Shown: one piece after another, positions 1 through 12,060 of the stretch
Numbering within the stretch: position 1 is the first letter of the stretch
How the letters are laid out: the number at the start of each line of letters is the position of its first letter
Origin: Branchiostoma floridae
Lineage: Eukaryota > Chordata > Leptocardii > Amphioxiformes > Branchiostomatidae
DNA length: 64,000 bases
NCBI RefSeq assembly: GCF_000003815.2
Contig: NC_049986.1
Coordinates: 5,328,484-5,392,483, forward strand
Reading direction: 5' to 3'
Notes under the pieces: model-generated
The model's input: only the letters and a program-made list of their open reading frames with translations
Databases searched by the model: none
What the model was told of the DNA's origin: nothing
Program-made: the position numbers and the translations under genes

Positions 1-165
1 GTCGACGGACGGTGGTTTCAAATTGGAACATTTTGAAAATATTGCAAATTTCAAACCACTGTCAGCAGACTTAATACTCCTAAATGTGCTTTTTTTTTAA
101 ACAACGGATAAAGGTCACCCAAAGCATAAAGGTGAACTAGCCTTAACTTCCGTAACTGTAACTGT
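1..165. mobile_element. partial fold-back MITE at window edge
   Basis: It shares GGACGGTGGTTTCAAATT, a T-run, ACAACGGATAAAGGTCACCC and AAAGGTGAACTAG with the element at 15832-16050. It is cut by the window start. Confidence 0.5.
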
Positions 166-2069
166 AATTGTAATTTAGTAGTTTGTCTATTTGTAAGACT
201 GAGCTCAAGACAATGTTGCGAGTGTTCGTACACACACGTGGTTTAATAGGGTTGTTGAATTGGAATCTAAAGGTTTGGGTGAAGTCCCTAGCAGGCCCTA
301 AAGTTTTGTACTCGGAAAATAATCCCAACACCTACATTTTTTCCTTCCTCACTCAGGTGCCAATGAGTACCGTAGTAGCTTCAGTTAGGGCCGTCCTCTC
401 GGATGGGACGCAAAGACGAGAGCACGTGTAAGATTCCACAACACGTTTCATAAGATTGTGGTCCGTCCCGGTGTGAGTGGATCAAACCTTACCGTCGTAC
501 GTACCACCTGCAACACAACACGAGAACAAACAAACAAACAAACAAACAAACAAATAAAGTACGTGGATCGTTCATCGTGTGTGTGTGCATGCATGCGTGT
601 GTTTGTGTTAATGGAGACGTTGTGGGTGAATCTTAATGATATTTGATTTGTGGATAGAGATCGGCAAAAGAAAGTCAAAACTCGACAGTGGGCCTCCTGG
701 CAGCTTTCTGCTATATTACAGCGGAAAGTCTGATTTTGGTATGTCGTCTTCTTGATTTTTTAATACAAAAAAGTAGTATATAGTTCTTGGATGCGTTAAA
801 TGCATACTGTACTCCAGAGGAGAGTGCTGGTAATATTTTTTTTCTGAATTCTAAAAGGTAATTGTATCGGCCACTTGATATAGGACAAGGGAGCAGTTGA
901 ATTATACAGAATTCACCCCCCCCCCCCCACACACACACCCCTGAGTACCCTCCAGATGAATTACAGCCAGTTGTTACATATTATGTTGCGAGCAACCACT
1001 GGACAAACTTCAACTGCGGCGCGCTTAACAAATATTTGGTTGAGTTTGACAATTCCTTTTGCAATGTGTTCCTTGATACTTGTTTGGCAACTTATAGCCT
1101 TAGTAACTTTGTTTCCCACTTGCTTGTGGTCAACAATGGGCTTTCGCCTTCGTTAATCATCCCACTGAAACTCATACTAAATACTTGAAAAAATGCCTTC
1201 GTAAATGCCTTCGAAATATAGGTCAGATCTTAAAAACATTGTTTGTAGCGTGTGTGTGAATAGTTGTTCATCAATTTTCATCCTTAGCAACTTCTCTAAT
1301 ATTCTTCTATTTATTTGACCTACAAATTGACCTGGAACTTTAGCAATTATTTTATGGGAACCAATACTTAGGGCTTTATTCTCATCATGCACCACACTCC
1401 ATGGGTCTGCATGAAGGGATAATACTCAGTTACTGGATTACAAATGGTTCATTTATTTATTCATCTGTGATAATGTTTTACAAACTTGGTCGATTTTGTG
1501 TTCATAAAGATATTTTAGAAGATAAGACTTTCCTCTGAATTACAGTATACCTTTAGTGGCGTAGGTTTCAACCGCCTTTTTTCGGTCTTGTTTTTAGCGA
1601 CGCCTGATGGGTGACCTTAATAGTATAGTGTGCAACCGTTTGCAAAGTATTCCAAAAACTGTACAGGAATGTCAGGAATGTCAAAAGTCCGCGCGTGCGT
1701 AGTTGCCATTACCTCCACGGGTAAGCTTTCCAGTCGCAGGACACATACCGATATACGTGTGCACAGCAGTGTTTTCCGTATTCGCGCAAGGCGATTTTTG
1801 ATTGATAGCCGTGCAAAATTGAGAAAAGCCTAGGACTTCAGACGTACCCGAATTGTAGTATGTAGTATGGTGGTCATGGAAATGTAAACATTTGAAACAG
1901 GGGGTAAAAGATTGTTGAAATATGTTCTCGGAAAATGACCTGTGAGTCGTGGAAATCACTTCCGGGTTCGTTCGTGGTTTATGTGTCCAGGAGTTTGGAA
2001 AGACTGATGTGTGAAACAAGCATTGTTTGAGCTTAAAACATGTGGGGGTTGTGAGATAGCGATGTGATA
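166..2069. other. no gene recognised
   Basis: It contains an (AAAC)n tract at 527-553 and a poly-C/CA tract at about 918-942. No open frame with a known domain was seen on either strand. Confidence 0.5.
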
Positions 2070-2071
2070 GT

Positions 2072-2930
2072 TACCTTCACCAAGAAAGGTATATTTTGGG
2101 TAGCGTTTGTATGTGTGTGCCGGTTGTAGAAGACCACCATAGCTCAAGAACGCCTGGATGGATTGTATTGATATTCGGTATGTGGGTAGGTCTTGTTGAG
2201 ACCTGGAAGCGATAAGATTTTTGGCCTCCTAGTGGCCTGCTACGGTACTGCAGCGGATCTTCCTGGTTTGACATCTCGAGTTCTGGACATGCTGCGGCTA
2301 TGAATCTTAAGTGGTAGACAGCTCTTGATGCTGTAAATAAGTGGTATAGGTTTGTGCCCCCTAGCGGCTTATTTTGGCACTGCAGGACAGGTTTAGACTT
2401 AGGTGTCAGACTTTTAAAGGGAATAACTAAAGAAGGGGTTGACGGATTGTTATGGTTTTTGGTATGTGGATAGGTTACGTGATGCTTAATATAATTACTT
2501 ATTAATTATGAAGAATTATGCAGAGTGGAAGCTAATTTGCATAATAAATTGGGAAATTGTCTTAACATGCTCAGCTCAATTAAAGGACCATTACAACATG
2601 TGACCTTTGTAACTGAGAAAGAGAAGAATATTGATAGATAAATACTTAATTTGCATAATTAATGAGAAAATGCTATAATGTCATTTTGATAAATGACGGG
2701 AACTTCTTACTTGTAGCATTTGGAAGTTATGTACAAGTGAACATCGTTGAACATTAACTATGCAAATTAGGTCCTAATTTGCATAAATTAGCAGAAAAGG
2801 CGACAAAAATCTCCTTGCTTAACATATATTGAGCATGTCTGTTTGTTGGAGATGATCAAGTTTTATAGTTTATGCAAATGAGAGGCTTATTTGCATAATT
2901 CATGACAAACACAATTAATTCAGTAGAAAA
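2072..2930 (+). mobile_element. HINE-like element copy, right end unclear
   Basis: After TTA the left end reads CCTTCACCAAGAAAGG, a short hairpin. The usual modules follow: TAGCTCAAGAACGCCTGG, TTTGGCCTCCTAGTGGC, TACTGCAG, ATCTCGAGTTCTGGACATGC and TTTGTGCCCCCTAGCGGC. It then merges into an AT-rich region with TTTGCATAATTAATG motifs, and no GAACTCTAG end was seen. Confidence 0.6.
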
Positions 2931-3265
2931 ATATTTTTATCTATCTATATATCTATCTATATATCTATATCGATACTGGCCAAAAACCTTTTTTTAGCAT
3001 ATTGTTATTTAGCTAGAGAGGATGATCAACTTATATCATTCATGTAAAATGAGGCCCTGATTTGTAAAATCGATGAGAAGCATTTACATTAGTTCACCCT
3101 TCACTCACAAGGGACCCCCTTTGACAGCAATGCTCTATGAACATCCATCGCCAGACGAATGGAATACGACTATTAAAACCCATTAACAACAACAATCTGT
3201 AAAACTTATAAACATTAAAACCGTCGCTATGGCAATAATTTTAATTGCCACACTTTTTTTCTATT
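2540..3265 (+). repeat. dispersed AT-rich repeat, shared with intron 3
   Basis: This stretch aligns in order with about 26870-27400: TGCATAATTAATGAGAA-type motifs, ATTGTTATTTAGCTGGAGA with GATGATCAACT, GAGAAACATTTAC, CCGACGAATGGA and ATTAATTTTCATTGCCACAC. It contains a (CTAT)n tract at about 2938-2975. It is non-coding. Confidence 0.6.
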
Positions 3266-3746
3266 GAGTTAAACTGTAGGGCCGATCGTGTTAGAGACTT
3301 TGAGGGAGAATTATTCAAGAAGGGGCTGACGGATCAACATGACGTTTAGTACGCAGATAGCTCAAGTCATGAGGCGAGTTCCGAAAATATCGATACAAAC
3401 TCTATCGATACTTGCGACATTTTGTTTGTAAACCGCCTGCAAGGCTACTGCAGAGAGTGGGTTTGGGATTGCGTTTGATATCATGTGTTTAGTTGAACTG
3501 TAAGTAGTTGTTATACATGTCGACCTTATGAAAGTCGCTGTACTTTTGTCGTGTCAATAAAGATTGTCTTTATCATGAGAAAGAAAAACTCAAAGGGTTG
3601 ACGGATTGTCATGAGTTTGATACGTGAGTAGCTCATTATGCTAATAAAAATATAACTTACCAGTATCAAATCTATAAGAAACGCTTATCCCTGCGTTCCA
3701 ATATAGGACTATGATGTAACTGAGACGAATTATGTAACTAAGATAG
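3266..3746. other. non-coding, element fragments
   Basis: It contains short pieces of the HINE-like modules (GGGCTGACGGATCAACATGA near 3335; GGTTGACGGATTGTCATGAG near 3596) between unrecognised AT-rich DNA. No gene was seen. Confidence 0.5.
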
Positions 3747-3749
3747 TTA

Positions 3750-4812
3750 CCTCCATGAAATTTCATGGAGGTTATATTTTACCCCGCGTTTGTCTGTGTG
3801 TCTGTGTGTCTGTCTGTGTGTAAACAAGATAACTCAAGAACGGCTGGGTGGATTGGTTTGATACTTGGTGTGTTGGTAGGGTGTGATAAAAGCTGGAAAT
3901 GATTAGATTTTGGGCCCCCTAGCGGCTCCCCTTGGTACTGCAGCGCAACTTCAGGTTTTGCTATCTTGGTGTTCTGAACATGCTATGGTCACGATTTTTG
4001 AGTATTAGATAGCTCTTGTGCTCGGGAAGAAGTGACATAAGTTTGGGCCCCCTAGCGTCTAGTTTTGGGATAGCAGGGGCATTTTTGTCAAAAACTTCTG
4101 ACAAGGATAACTCAAGAAGGGAACAACGGATTTTCATGATTTTTGGTATGTAGGTACCTTGGGCAATGTTGTACAAGATGAAATACTAATTATGCAAAAT
4201 AGGAGCAAATTTGCATAATTAATGGCAACATTCAATCATAGCAGTTTTTTCTATGTATCTCTTGTCTTGGACGTTATATGGTCTTGAAATTTGGGTGGTA
4301 GATAGCTTTCAGTGTCATGACAAAGTGGAGCAAGTTTCAGCCCCCTAACATTCAATTGCAGGGACATTTTTGTCAAGACATTCCAAAGAGGATAACTGCA
4401 GAAAGGATTAACGGATTGTCATCATATTAGGCATGCGGGTACCTTAGGCAAGGATGTTCATAATGATATACATGTTATGCAAATGAGGACTTAAGTTGCA
4501 TAATTAATGAGGAAATTGTATAATTCCATTGTTTTCAATAACTGGACTTCTGATAAATGTAACACATGTTAATTATGATGGGTGGAATATAAGCAGATAC
4601 TAAATATGGTAATGAGGAACTTATTTGCATAATTTATGTAAAAATTGCAAAACCGCTGTATGATTAATAATGGGAATTTCATAATTGCGACATGTGTACG
4701 ATTGTCAATGATGAACAACACCATGCATAAATTATGTCAATGTCTTAGTCATTTGCGTGAAATTTACAAAAGCTCTAAATTTTCATGGAGGTATGAGGTC
4801 GCCGAACTCTAG
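3750..4812 (+). mobile_element. complete HINE/Helentron-like element, 1063 bp
   Basis: It is flanked by TTA on both sides (3747-3749 and 4813-4815). The left end is a perfect hairpin (CCTCCATGAAA/TTTCATGGAGG), followed by a TCTG-rich microsatellite and three related modules of about 150 bp (AACTCAAGAACGG..., GGGCCCCCTAGCGGC..., GGTACTGCAG...). A right part with TTTGCATAATTAATG motifs follows, with the end TTTCATGGAGGTATGAGG...GAACTCTAG. It has no coding capacity. Matching but unequally placed ends plus a GTCT-type microsatellite recall non-autonomous Helentrons (DINE/HINE); assignment is inferred. Confidence 0.7.
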
Positions 4813-4815
4813 TTA

Positions 4816-5789
4816 GATATGGATTATATTGTGCAAATGAAGAGTTAAGACCTAAGTTTCATAATCAATGAGAAAATGTTATGATTCCATTCTGGCAAAT
4901 GGCGGAAAGTTCATACTTTCGGCATTTGGAAGTTAAGTGACGGTGAACATCGTTGAGCATAGGTTATGCAAAGTATGGTCTCCTTTGCATGTGCATGTGC
5001 ATTTGCACAACTTTTTACACGCCACAAAAGTCAGCATTAATTCAGATAAGAAGTTTTCAACAGGGATATACTCGAGAAATGAATTCCGAATCAGAATGTG
5101 CTTACACTACAAGCAACATTTCTGACACAAATGACCCGGGGACTATGTTCCGTTCGTTTGCCTTTGCACCTGTTTGTACATTAACCTTAGGAGGCCATTC
5201 CCCTCTTGCGAGATGGCCCACCCCTGACCGCGGTAGTGTCAGAAGTTCAGCAGCCTATCTCACGCACAGCTCCGTTGGGCAATTTAAGCTGACCTTTGCC
5301 TTACACACTGTAACCCGCCAAATGTTGAATATTAGTGTCTGAATACTATTTCTGTTTCTTCGCCCAAAATCACTTGATTTGTGAATGATCAAAGCCAACA
5401 GAAAGAGGGATGCATTAAATCATTGTAGTGAGTGGAGAGTTGTTTAGATCTCTGCTGACGCACCCAAGGCCGAGTCTCATGACTTCCGATTTAAGAACGT
5501 TTGATTCTTAGCCGAGGCCCTTTCGTACACAGGACCTGAACGCCAAGAAAGGTATGATACTAGGGTTAGGTAATTTTTAGAAAGTTGTAGCCATTGTCTT
5601 TGGTGCGCGCGAGCGCGAGTGTGCGTGTGTTATGTTTCCGGACATTGGTGAGAACGTTACACATTAGCATAACGTTAGAACCTATGGATGGATTGTGGTA
5701 AAATTTGTAACTAGAATTTCCTCGTCACTATGAGGTATAATCTGCACAAATCGTATTCGTATTTGTTTATACTGACAGCACTTCTGGTG
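4816..5789. other. no gene recognised
   Basis: It is AT-rich with TTTGCAT motifs up to about 5010. The following open frames (to about 5340) have no recognised motif and look like chance. Confidence 0.45.
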
Positions 5790-6140
5790 ACCTCAATGAA
5801 GTGGAGGTATTGTTTTGGTGTCCTTGTATCTGTGTATGTCTCACTTGGCAGATGTGCAGGTGTTTGGAAGACAAATACCATGTTCAATTTGGAGGCCCCT
5901 GGTATGTGACCTCGTTACTGCAGCAGAACTTCCGCTTTTTGCGTCTTTTGTCCTGAACTTGCCATGGTCTTGATTTCTTGGTGGCATACAGCTTTATATG
6001 TAAGGAGAAAATGATGTAGGTTTGGCCCTTTAGCAGCTTACTGAAAATCTTTCAAGGAGGATAACGACGACGGATTTCCATGATATTCGGTATGCAGGTA
6101 GCTTAGATGGAATGCAAATTAGGATTTAATTTGCATAATT
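5790..6140 (+). mobile_element. HINE-like fragment with left hairpin
   Basis: The left end is CCTCAATGAAGTGGAGG, a hairpin. A TCTGTGTATGTC stretch, TACTGCAGCAGAACTTCC, CTGAACTTGCCATGG and the TTTGCATAATT motif follow. The right end is missing. Confidence 0.55.
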
Positions 6141-7439
6141 AAGGGAAATATTCTTTAATTCCATTGTCTTTCATAATCGGAGCTCCGGAGATAAATGTAT
6201 CTTACCCGCATGCCTAAAATGATGGAATCCGTTGCTTCTTTCTTCAGCTATTCTTGCTTGAAAGATTTTTACAAAAACACCCATAATGTTCAAATCAAAC
6301 GTTATAGTACAGGAGCCAAGTCCTGAAAGAGGCCTAGAAATGTGATTTCGTTGCACCCACTTTACAGAAAAGGTTTGACCTAATTTTGTGGTAGAGGGGT
6401 CTTTGGTCCTTCACCCAGCATGATTTTTATGGTCAAATTGTGGTATCACTTTTTTGCTAGCTTAGCATAAAGGTAGAACACTTTTTCTGCACAGGTGAAA
6501 AATTCAAATTTCCAAGGGGGCAGGGCAAAAAACTAAACATCAATATTTTTCCATCAAAATTGGTAGGCTGGTACAACTTTTCATGGGAAATACATAAATG
6601 TTCATTTTTTCCCCAAATTGTACCTTTGTCCAAAAGTTATGGGTCTTAAATGTTCGATTTTTAGGCATTTTTTGTACCAAAAAACGAACTGTTTACTTTG
6701 AAAAATCAGACAAGTAATTTTGCTACCTACGGAGCCTTGCCTGATGAGTTAGACCTACCGTCCAAATCATACCCTCCATATCAACCTTTACATCATCAAA
6801 ATCCGTCAATGCGATCCGGAGATATGAATGTGTGAATGTTGACACATCTGCCATATTCTATTGCCAATATCGTTGCTAAGGCCGTTGCTAAGGAGGTTTT
6901 GGATCATACTCCACAACAAAACTGCTATGCAGAACAAACTTTTCCGATGTATTTTGCTCTGGTTATCTCAGTAGAAGTCTAAGGAGAAAATTTGTTATGT
7001 TTATTGTTAAATAGATGCAGGAATACTGTTTTTTAACGTCTTTTCTTTCAGGATCAGTAGCAAAACTGTTGCTAAGGCCGTTGCTAAGGGGGTATTCAGT
7101 CATGTTTCAAGCAAAATACAGCAGTTGAGAGTCAAGACTTCTGGCACATTCTGCTCAAGTGGTAAGTGAGTAACATGTGCTATCTCTGTGCGATGACCGA
7201 TGGCCACGTTACCGCATGCAGGCCCTATTTACACGTGCTACGTACGTACTAATTACTCGCTTTACGAGGGGGTGGGGGTGGCGGGGGATAGGGGGATCCG
7301 CAGCCCAATGGCAGAGAAAGTTTGACATGCACGTAGAGTTCTACGGCGCGTCTGCGTGCTCCCAAAGTCGTTGGATTCCGTACGATTTCGTACACTATAG
7401 TATACGCTATAACACCTAAGAATCGTGTCCATAACTTGT
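6141..7439. other. no gene recognised; short repeats
   Basis: The motif GTTGCTAAGGCCGTTGCTAA occurs near 6873 and again near 7061, suggesting a dispersed or duplicated repeat. A G-rich stretch lies at about 7267-7300. No coding evidence was seen. Confidence 0.45.
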
Positions 7440-7652
7440 TAAGAACACGAGGTATAAAAACAGGAAGTTCCGTTACAGTACCAAAGAAAGCCGCTAGGGG
7501 GCCCAAGATCTAATCACTTTCAGCTTTTGTCACACCCCACCAACACATTAAGTATAAATCAATCCATCCAGCCGTTCATGAGTTATCTTGTTCACAGACA
7601 CACACACAAGCGCTAGTGAAAATATAACTTCTATGACTATTTCATGGAAGTA
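7440..7652 (-). mobile_element. HINE-like fragment, reverse strand
   Basis: Read in reverse it starts after TTA with CTTCCATGAAATAG...CTATAGAAG-type arms. CACTAGCG, a TGTGTG tract, AGATAACTCATGAACGGC and TTGGGCCCCCTAGCGGC follow. It is truncated on its right side. Confidence 0.6.
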
Positions 7653-7865
7653 ACTATGAAAACAAAATGATTCGTTGAGGTTTGAGTATGAGGTCTGAGA
7701 ATTCTTTTATGACTATGTTCACTGTTCTGTCTGGTGGTCATTTACTACAGAAAACCAAACTTTGGCAATGAATGAAGCATCTTCACTGTTCATTGCTCCG
7801 TACTGCTCGCTGTGATCGGAAGTCATTCCTCGGCGCTTGCAGATGGTTTTCCTGAGGCCAGTCGG

Positions 7866-7937
7866 ACCGGAGAAATTATCCTGGTCATTTCCTCTATCAG
7901 CACCGGAGAAATTATCCTGGTCATTTCCTCTATCCCA
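7866..7937. repeat. 36-bp tandem duplication
   Basis: The unit ACCGGAGAAATTATCCTGGT, continuing to TCCTCTATC, occurs twice head to tail. Confidence 0.85.
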
Positions 7938-8604
7938 AACTAGTTTTAGATGAATATGACGATTTAGTCTGGTGCGTGTGCCCCTCTGCTCGTGCATCAC
8001 AATTATTCATACAGTTGCCTATTAAATCTTCAGATTCCTTGATGGAGAAGGAAAGAAAACATGGAAATTATTAGGCTTTCGGACGCTGGCGCCAAGAGAG
8101 TCTGGCTCCAAAATTAAACAATCATGGAAATACAGACTGTGTACGCGCAAATTAATTTGCTGCTGGATATTGCTGCATACAGAAGTGACGGAAGGTCTAG
8201 ACTGAATGGGGTCTGTTGTGACAGATAAATGGAGGGGACGTGGCCTTGGTGGAACGCCACTGCACATATGCAATTCCATCACTCGCTTAGCAAGGTCTAT
8301 GGGGATATCAAACGTGCTGGAAAGAAATGACTCATTCAGAAGGAAATTTCGCAAGATGCACAATACTGCAAATTGTGAAATGTTCGCGATGGTTTTACGC
8401 TTGCGCCGACCACTTGCCGCATTATATCGCAAACGTATACTCGCAAACGTCTTGCAGTGTGTCTCTACTGTCTACTGTTGTTTCCACCGCGATACATTTA
8501 TCACTACTTATCCTTCATTTATTCTTTCCGTCTTACACCCATCTGAGCGTTCAAATCAGACTTGATATGTCCACATACTTCGGCAAGCATGTATATGGAT
8601 GTTA
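7938..8604. other. no gene recognised
   Basis: There are overlapping open frames on both strands (for example 8206-8565 +, 8022-8432 -) with no known motif and no consistent coding signal. Confidence 0.4.
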
Positions 8605-8976
8605 GGCCACAGCAAGTAAATTCTATGGATGACATCAGCGCGCTCATTAATTTTCGCCTGATTTCAGGGAAAAAAAAGAATTTGTTTCCTCTTCAGATAG
8701 ACCAAAATATTGTGTTGTAGCCAAATAATAATACTTGTAGAAGTGACACTAGGGAGGTAGTCTTGACTATAGTTAGAGAGGTGAAACCTGTTGGATAGTT
8801 GTAAAAGTGCCACCAATATGGAAGCCATGACTGTAGTTGCCAGCTTGGCATGTGATACCAGTGTACCACACTAGTGTACCACACTAGTATCACTTTTACT
8901 ACACTAGTTACCTGCATGTATGCAGGTATGGTTTTGATGCTGGTGGAAACTTTTCGGTAGCCGGGGATGTAGGGCG

Positions 8977-9575
8977 CTGTATCTCGTGAACGGATGGTGC
9001 GAGCACGACGATTTTTGGTACGTGGGTTGGGGGTGGTAGCCTGACACTCAGGTGTGATTTTGGGCCTCCTGGCGCTTGACCTTGACATTGAAGGTGGCAT
9101 TTTTGGTGTTTTTGGGGCACTTCTGGCGCTGTGTGTCCGGAACGATACGCGCGATTGCGACGATTTTTGGTGCATGGGTGGGGGGTTGTTGCCTGTTGCC
9201 TAGGATTGACTTTGGGCCTTGTCGCGTTTGAACTTGACCCGGCAGGTCGAATTTTGTGTCCGGGAGGGGTGTTTCCGGAGTTATATCTTCTGAACGGCTG
9301 GTGCTGGCGCGATGATATTTGGCACATGTGTCGGCGGTGGCTGAATAATGCTCAATTTTGATTTTGGCGCCCTTGGTGCTTGAACTTGACATTTTAGGTT
9401 ACCTTTTGTGCGGGCACGGGGCGTGCGCTGTATCTCCGGAACGCAAGGTGCCATTGTGTTGCCATTTGGTACGTGAGTTGTTTGTGGTGTCCTGGTGGTC
9501 AGGTTTGATTTTGGGCCTCCTAGTGCTTGAACTTGATACTGTATAGGTTGACCCTGTTTTAGTGTGGTTGGGGCA
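8977..9575 (+). repeat. tandem core repeats, about 150 bp x 4
   Basis: Units begin near 8977, 9129, 9279 and 9428. Each has the order CTGTATCTC-GAACGG, GATTTTTGGTACGTGG, TTTGGGCCTCCTGGCGCTTGA and CTTGACATT. Copies are diverged. The order of motifs parallels the modules of the HINE-like elements elsewhere in the window. Confidence 0.8.
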
Positions 9576-9828
9576 TCCTCCCAATATCTGCTTGGTTTTA
9601 AAAACAGATTATGGTTGGGTGTAGAACCATCATCTGGCCTGGGCCACCTTCAATGTATCAGGTTACTTAGTGGCACTGACAGTTTGCCAGATGACGGGAG
9701 TGTGCCAGATTATATATCTGTTGGTCAGGTATAATTGGAGTTTGCTTATTACTCTTTGTGGTGTTTCTAGAGCTGTATAGTACTGAGTTTTAAGTTCCGG
9801 TACAAGTTCCTTTACCCTGTTGGCAATC

Positions 9829-9912
9829 ATGGTTGAACTTGAACTTAAACAGAAGAAGATGCAATTTTCTAATGTGGAGGAGAACTGTATAGAGTGTGGG
9901 CATAAGAGAAAG
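9829..9912 (+). other. possible captured exon with Cys pair
   Basis: An ATG opens 28 codons (MVELELKQKKMQFSN, then ENCIECGHKRK) ending at a good donor, AAG|GTATGTG. It holds a CIECGH Cys pair. It lies in the unshared middle of the long HINE-like element. No product was recognised and it may be chance. Confidence 0.2.
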
Positions 9913-10613
9913 GTATGTGTATGATTTGTCCTGTGTTTCTTTTTGTTTCTTTGGTAATGCCATTTCCATACTGTATACAGGTAATTTGTTGTTTTGGGCT
10001 AGTCATATTCGCTTGGTTTTTGGGCCTGCTTAATCTATGGTACAGGCAGGGTTAAGTGGTGGAGGCTTAGCTTTGTTCTGTTTTAAATTCAGTATCGTTT
10101 GTTGCATTTTGTCGCGGCAAATATATGATGAAATTCCCCTTCTAAGCAACTGCTCATTGGTTTGTGGGGATGTTTGCTGGGTGTTTGCTTTGACTACAAC
10201 AGCTTCTGAACTTTTCAAAGCTTCCATTGCCAGCAGCTTGCCATCTATAAATGGGATTGACAAGGACATTTTTCATAGTAAATTATGCTGTTAAATTTGG
10301 CTTAGATACTACAGGAGATTTAGGTTTGGGTTGGATGGATTGAATGAAAATATCATACCACCCTGGGGACTAACTGTTGCTGCTGCATGGGGGCTACCAC
10401 TATTCATGTTATCTAATGTCTATGGAACTACAGATAAAAGTATCATTGGTCAAATTATGCGAGTAACATTCCGATGTCAAGTGAATAACACCCCAGAAAT
10501 AAATCTTTAATGAATATCATTGAAAGAACACAAACCAAGGAGACTTAGCAGCTGCATTAGGTCAGTACATTGAAATAGGAAGATATTAGTATATCATGTG
10601 ACAGAGTAACTAC

Positions 10614-10922
10614 ATGTGCATGGGCCATCTGAGACAAAAAAAGGTAGCGTCTCAACAACTTCAAAGTACTGTGGTTGGTTACATACTTAAGAAATCCAAA
10701 ATAAGTAATGTTCATCCCTGTCCAAACTTACAAATTCAGAAAATGGAATTTCAGAGTCAGACTTTTGCATGGTGCACAACCAACACAGTAAAAAGCTCAT
10801 TTTTCCAACCACGTACCACAGACAAAAAGGCAAAAATACACAATAGGTCTACAGAAACCCAATACATTTCATGCAGGCCTGAGGTCTACGAACTCTTGTT
10901 CACTTCTTTGATACAGGAATGA
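10614..10922 (+). other. unrecognised 102-codon ORF overlapping element end
   Basis: This is an open frame of 102 codons, lysine- and serine-rich, with no recognised motif. It overlaps the right end of the HINE-like element, so it is unlikely to be a functional gene; at best it is a remnant of captured sequence. Confidence 0.15.
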
Positions 10923-11272
10923 ACGATTTGTTAGTTGCGATGCCACATTTTGTCACTTCAAATCTTGTAATGACGTTTATGATGTCTATTTTCAAAAAAA
11001 CAGCATCTTGTTAATTTTACCCATCTTGTTTTTTTCGCGCTATGTCATCATTTTTGCATTCTGCATAGGATGTCATCCATAAAATTCACTTTCTGTGGCC
11101 TTAGTAATGATAACGTTATTTGGTATCTAAACATGTGTCACTTCCCACTCAAGTACAAGTAAGAAACAAACGTTTTCTTATTATCATGATGAAGCAACGC
11201 ATCACAGCATAGGAGGAGTCACCCACGTATCTTTTACTTGTTACGCTTTTACGTCGAACAACAAATTCTGAG

Positions 11273-11584
11273 TTAAGGTGGGGTCACACATGCGTATATA
11301 TTCAAGTCCGTTTGAGGTGCGTATAACTCTCCTAGTCTCTACCAGGCTCCACAGGTCGCGGGAAAATAGTACACACTGGACAAATATAGATACATAACAT
11401 GATATGAGTTAGCTGAACGAGAAGTATGGTTAGCAACCCAGCTAACTCGTCTGACATGTTACCTGTTTACGTTTGTCCAACTTCTATTATTTTTCCAACG
11501 ACCTGTGGAGCCTGGTGGAGGCAAATACTCCCATGCGCGCCTCATACGGACTTAAATATATACGCACGTGTGACCCCACCTTAA
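11273..11584. mobile_element. TTAA-flanked MITE, 312 bp
   Basis: It is bounded by TTAA at both ends. Long inverted repeats start GGTGGGGTCACACATGCGTA and mirror at the right (TACGCACGTGTGACCCCACC), with further inner matches such as GGCTCCACAGGTCG. It is non-coding. TTAA targets are typical of piggyBac-like elements. Confidence 0.8.
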
Positions 11585-11765
11585 ACAACAACTCCAACTG
11601 TAGACTCCACTGTTATGGTGGAGGGTAATTGTCACGGGAATCCGGAATGAAAGGAGAACAGTTCAAAACAGCTAAACGACATAGCTTAGTTGACACGGTA
11701 TGCTAAAAACGGCAGAAATATGTAATAATTGAATGTGTATTTACCAACAAGATGAAGTCTTTAAT

Positions 11766-12060
11766 TTTCTCCATGAAAAATGGAGATATAGATTTGGATA
11801 TGTCTGTAGATGTGTGTCCGTTTGTGTGTGTGTCTGTGTTTTCACATAATTGTTGTCATCATATCTTTAAAATCTATGGTTAGGTATTGGGAAGACGAAG
11901 GTCAAGGTCCATTTTGGCCCCCTGGTGTGTGACCATGGTGCTGCAGCAGAACTTCGATCCTTTTAATCTTCTTACCTGGGCATGCTATGGTCTTGATTTT
12001 ATGATGGTAGATAGTCTGTGATGTCAAGAATATGTGGTGGAAGTTTTATTAATCCTTCGC
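11766..12060 (+). mobile_element. HINE-like fragment
   Basis: The hairpin TCTCCAT/ATGGAGA at about 11768-11786 is followed by a TGTGTGTCTG tract, GGCCCCCTGGTGTGTGACC, GTGCTGCAGCAGAACTTC and GGGCATGCTATGGTCTTGAT. The 3' part is missing. Confidence 0.55.

Larger units (their letters stand above)
8911..10898 (+). mobile_element. long HINE-like element with four core repeats
   Basis: The left end after TTA (8908-8910) is a hairpin CCTGCAT/ATGCAGG. Four core repeats of about 150 bp follow (8977-9575). The right end is TTTCATGCAGGCCTGAGG...GAACTCTTG followed by TT, clearly the same right-end motif as the 3750 element. Between core and right end lie about 1.3 kb not shared with the other copies, which could be captured DNA. 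The whole lies inside a larger TIR-bounded region (8605-11105). Confidence 0.62.
8605..11105. mobile_element. TIR-bounded element interrupted by HINE
   Basis: The left end TTAGGCCACAGCAAGTAAAT (continuing to TATGGATGACATC) at 8605-8640 has an inverted match at about 11067-11105 (GATGTCATCCATAAAATTC ... GTGGCCTTAG). The same terminal motif, diverged, bounds 51140-51967. No transposase was recognised; the interior is largely the HINE-like insertion. Confidence 0.55.

Noticed and set aside
4953-5342. 129-codon open frame
   Set aside because: Starts in element-like AT-rich DNA with TTTGCAT words and has no recognised motif or exon borders.
8022-8565. Overlapping open frames on both strands (136 and 119 codons)
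   Set aside because: No recognisable motif, no splice-supported extension, and surrounding DNA is repeat-rich.
8605-11105. Autonomous DNA transposon between the TIRs
   Set aside because: No transposase-like frame is present; most of the interior is explained by a separate nested element.
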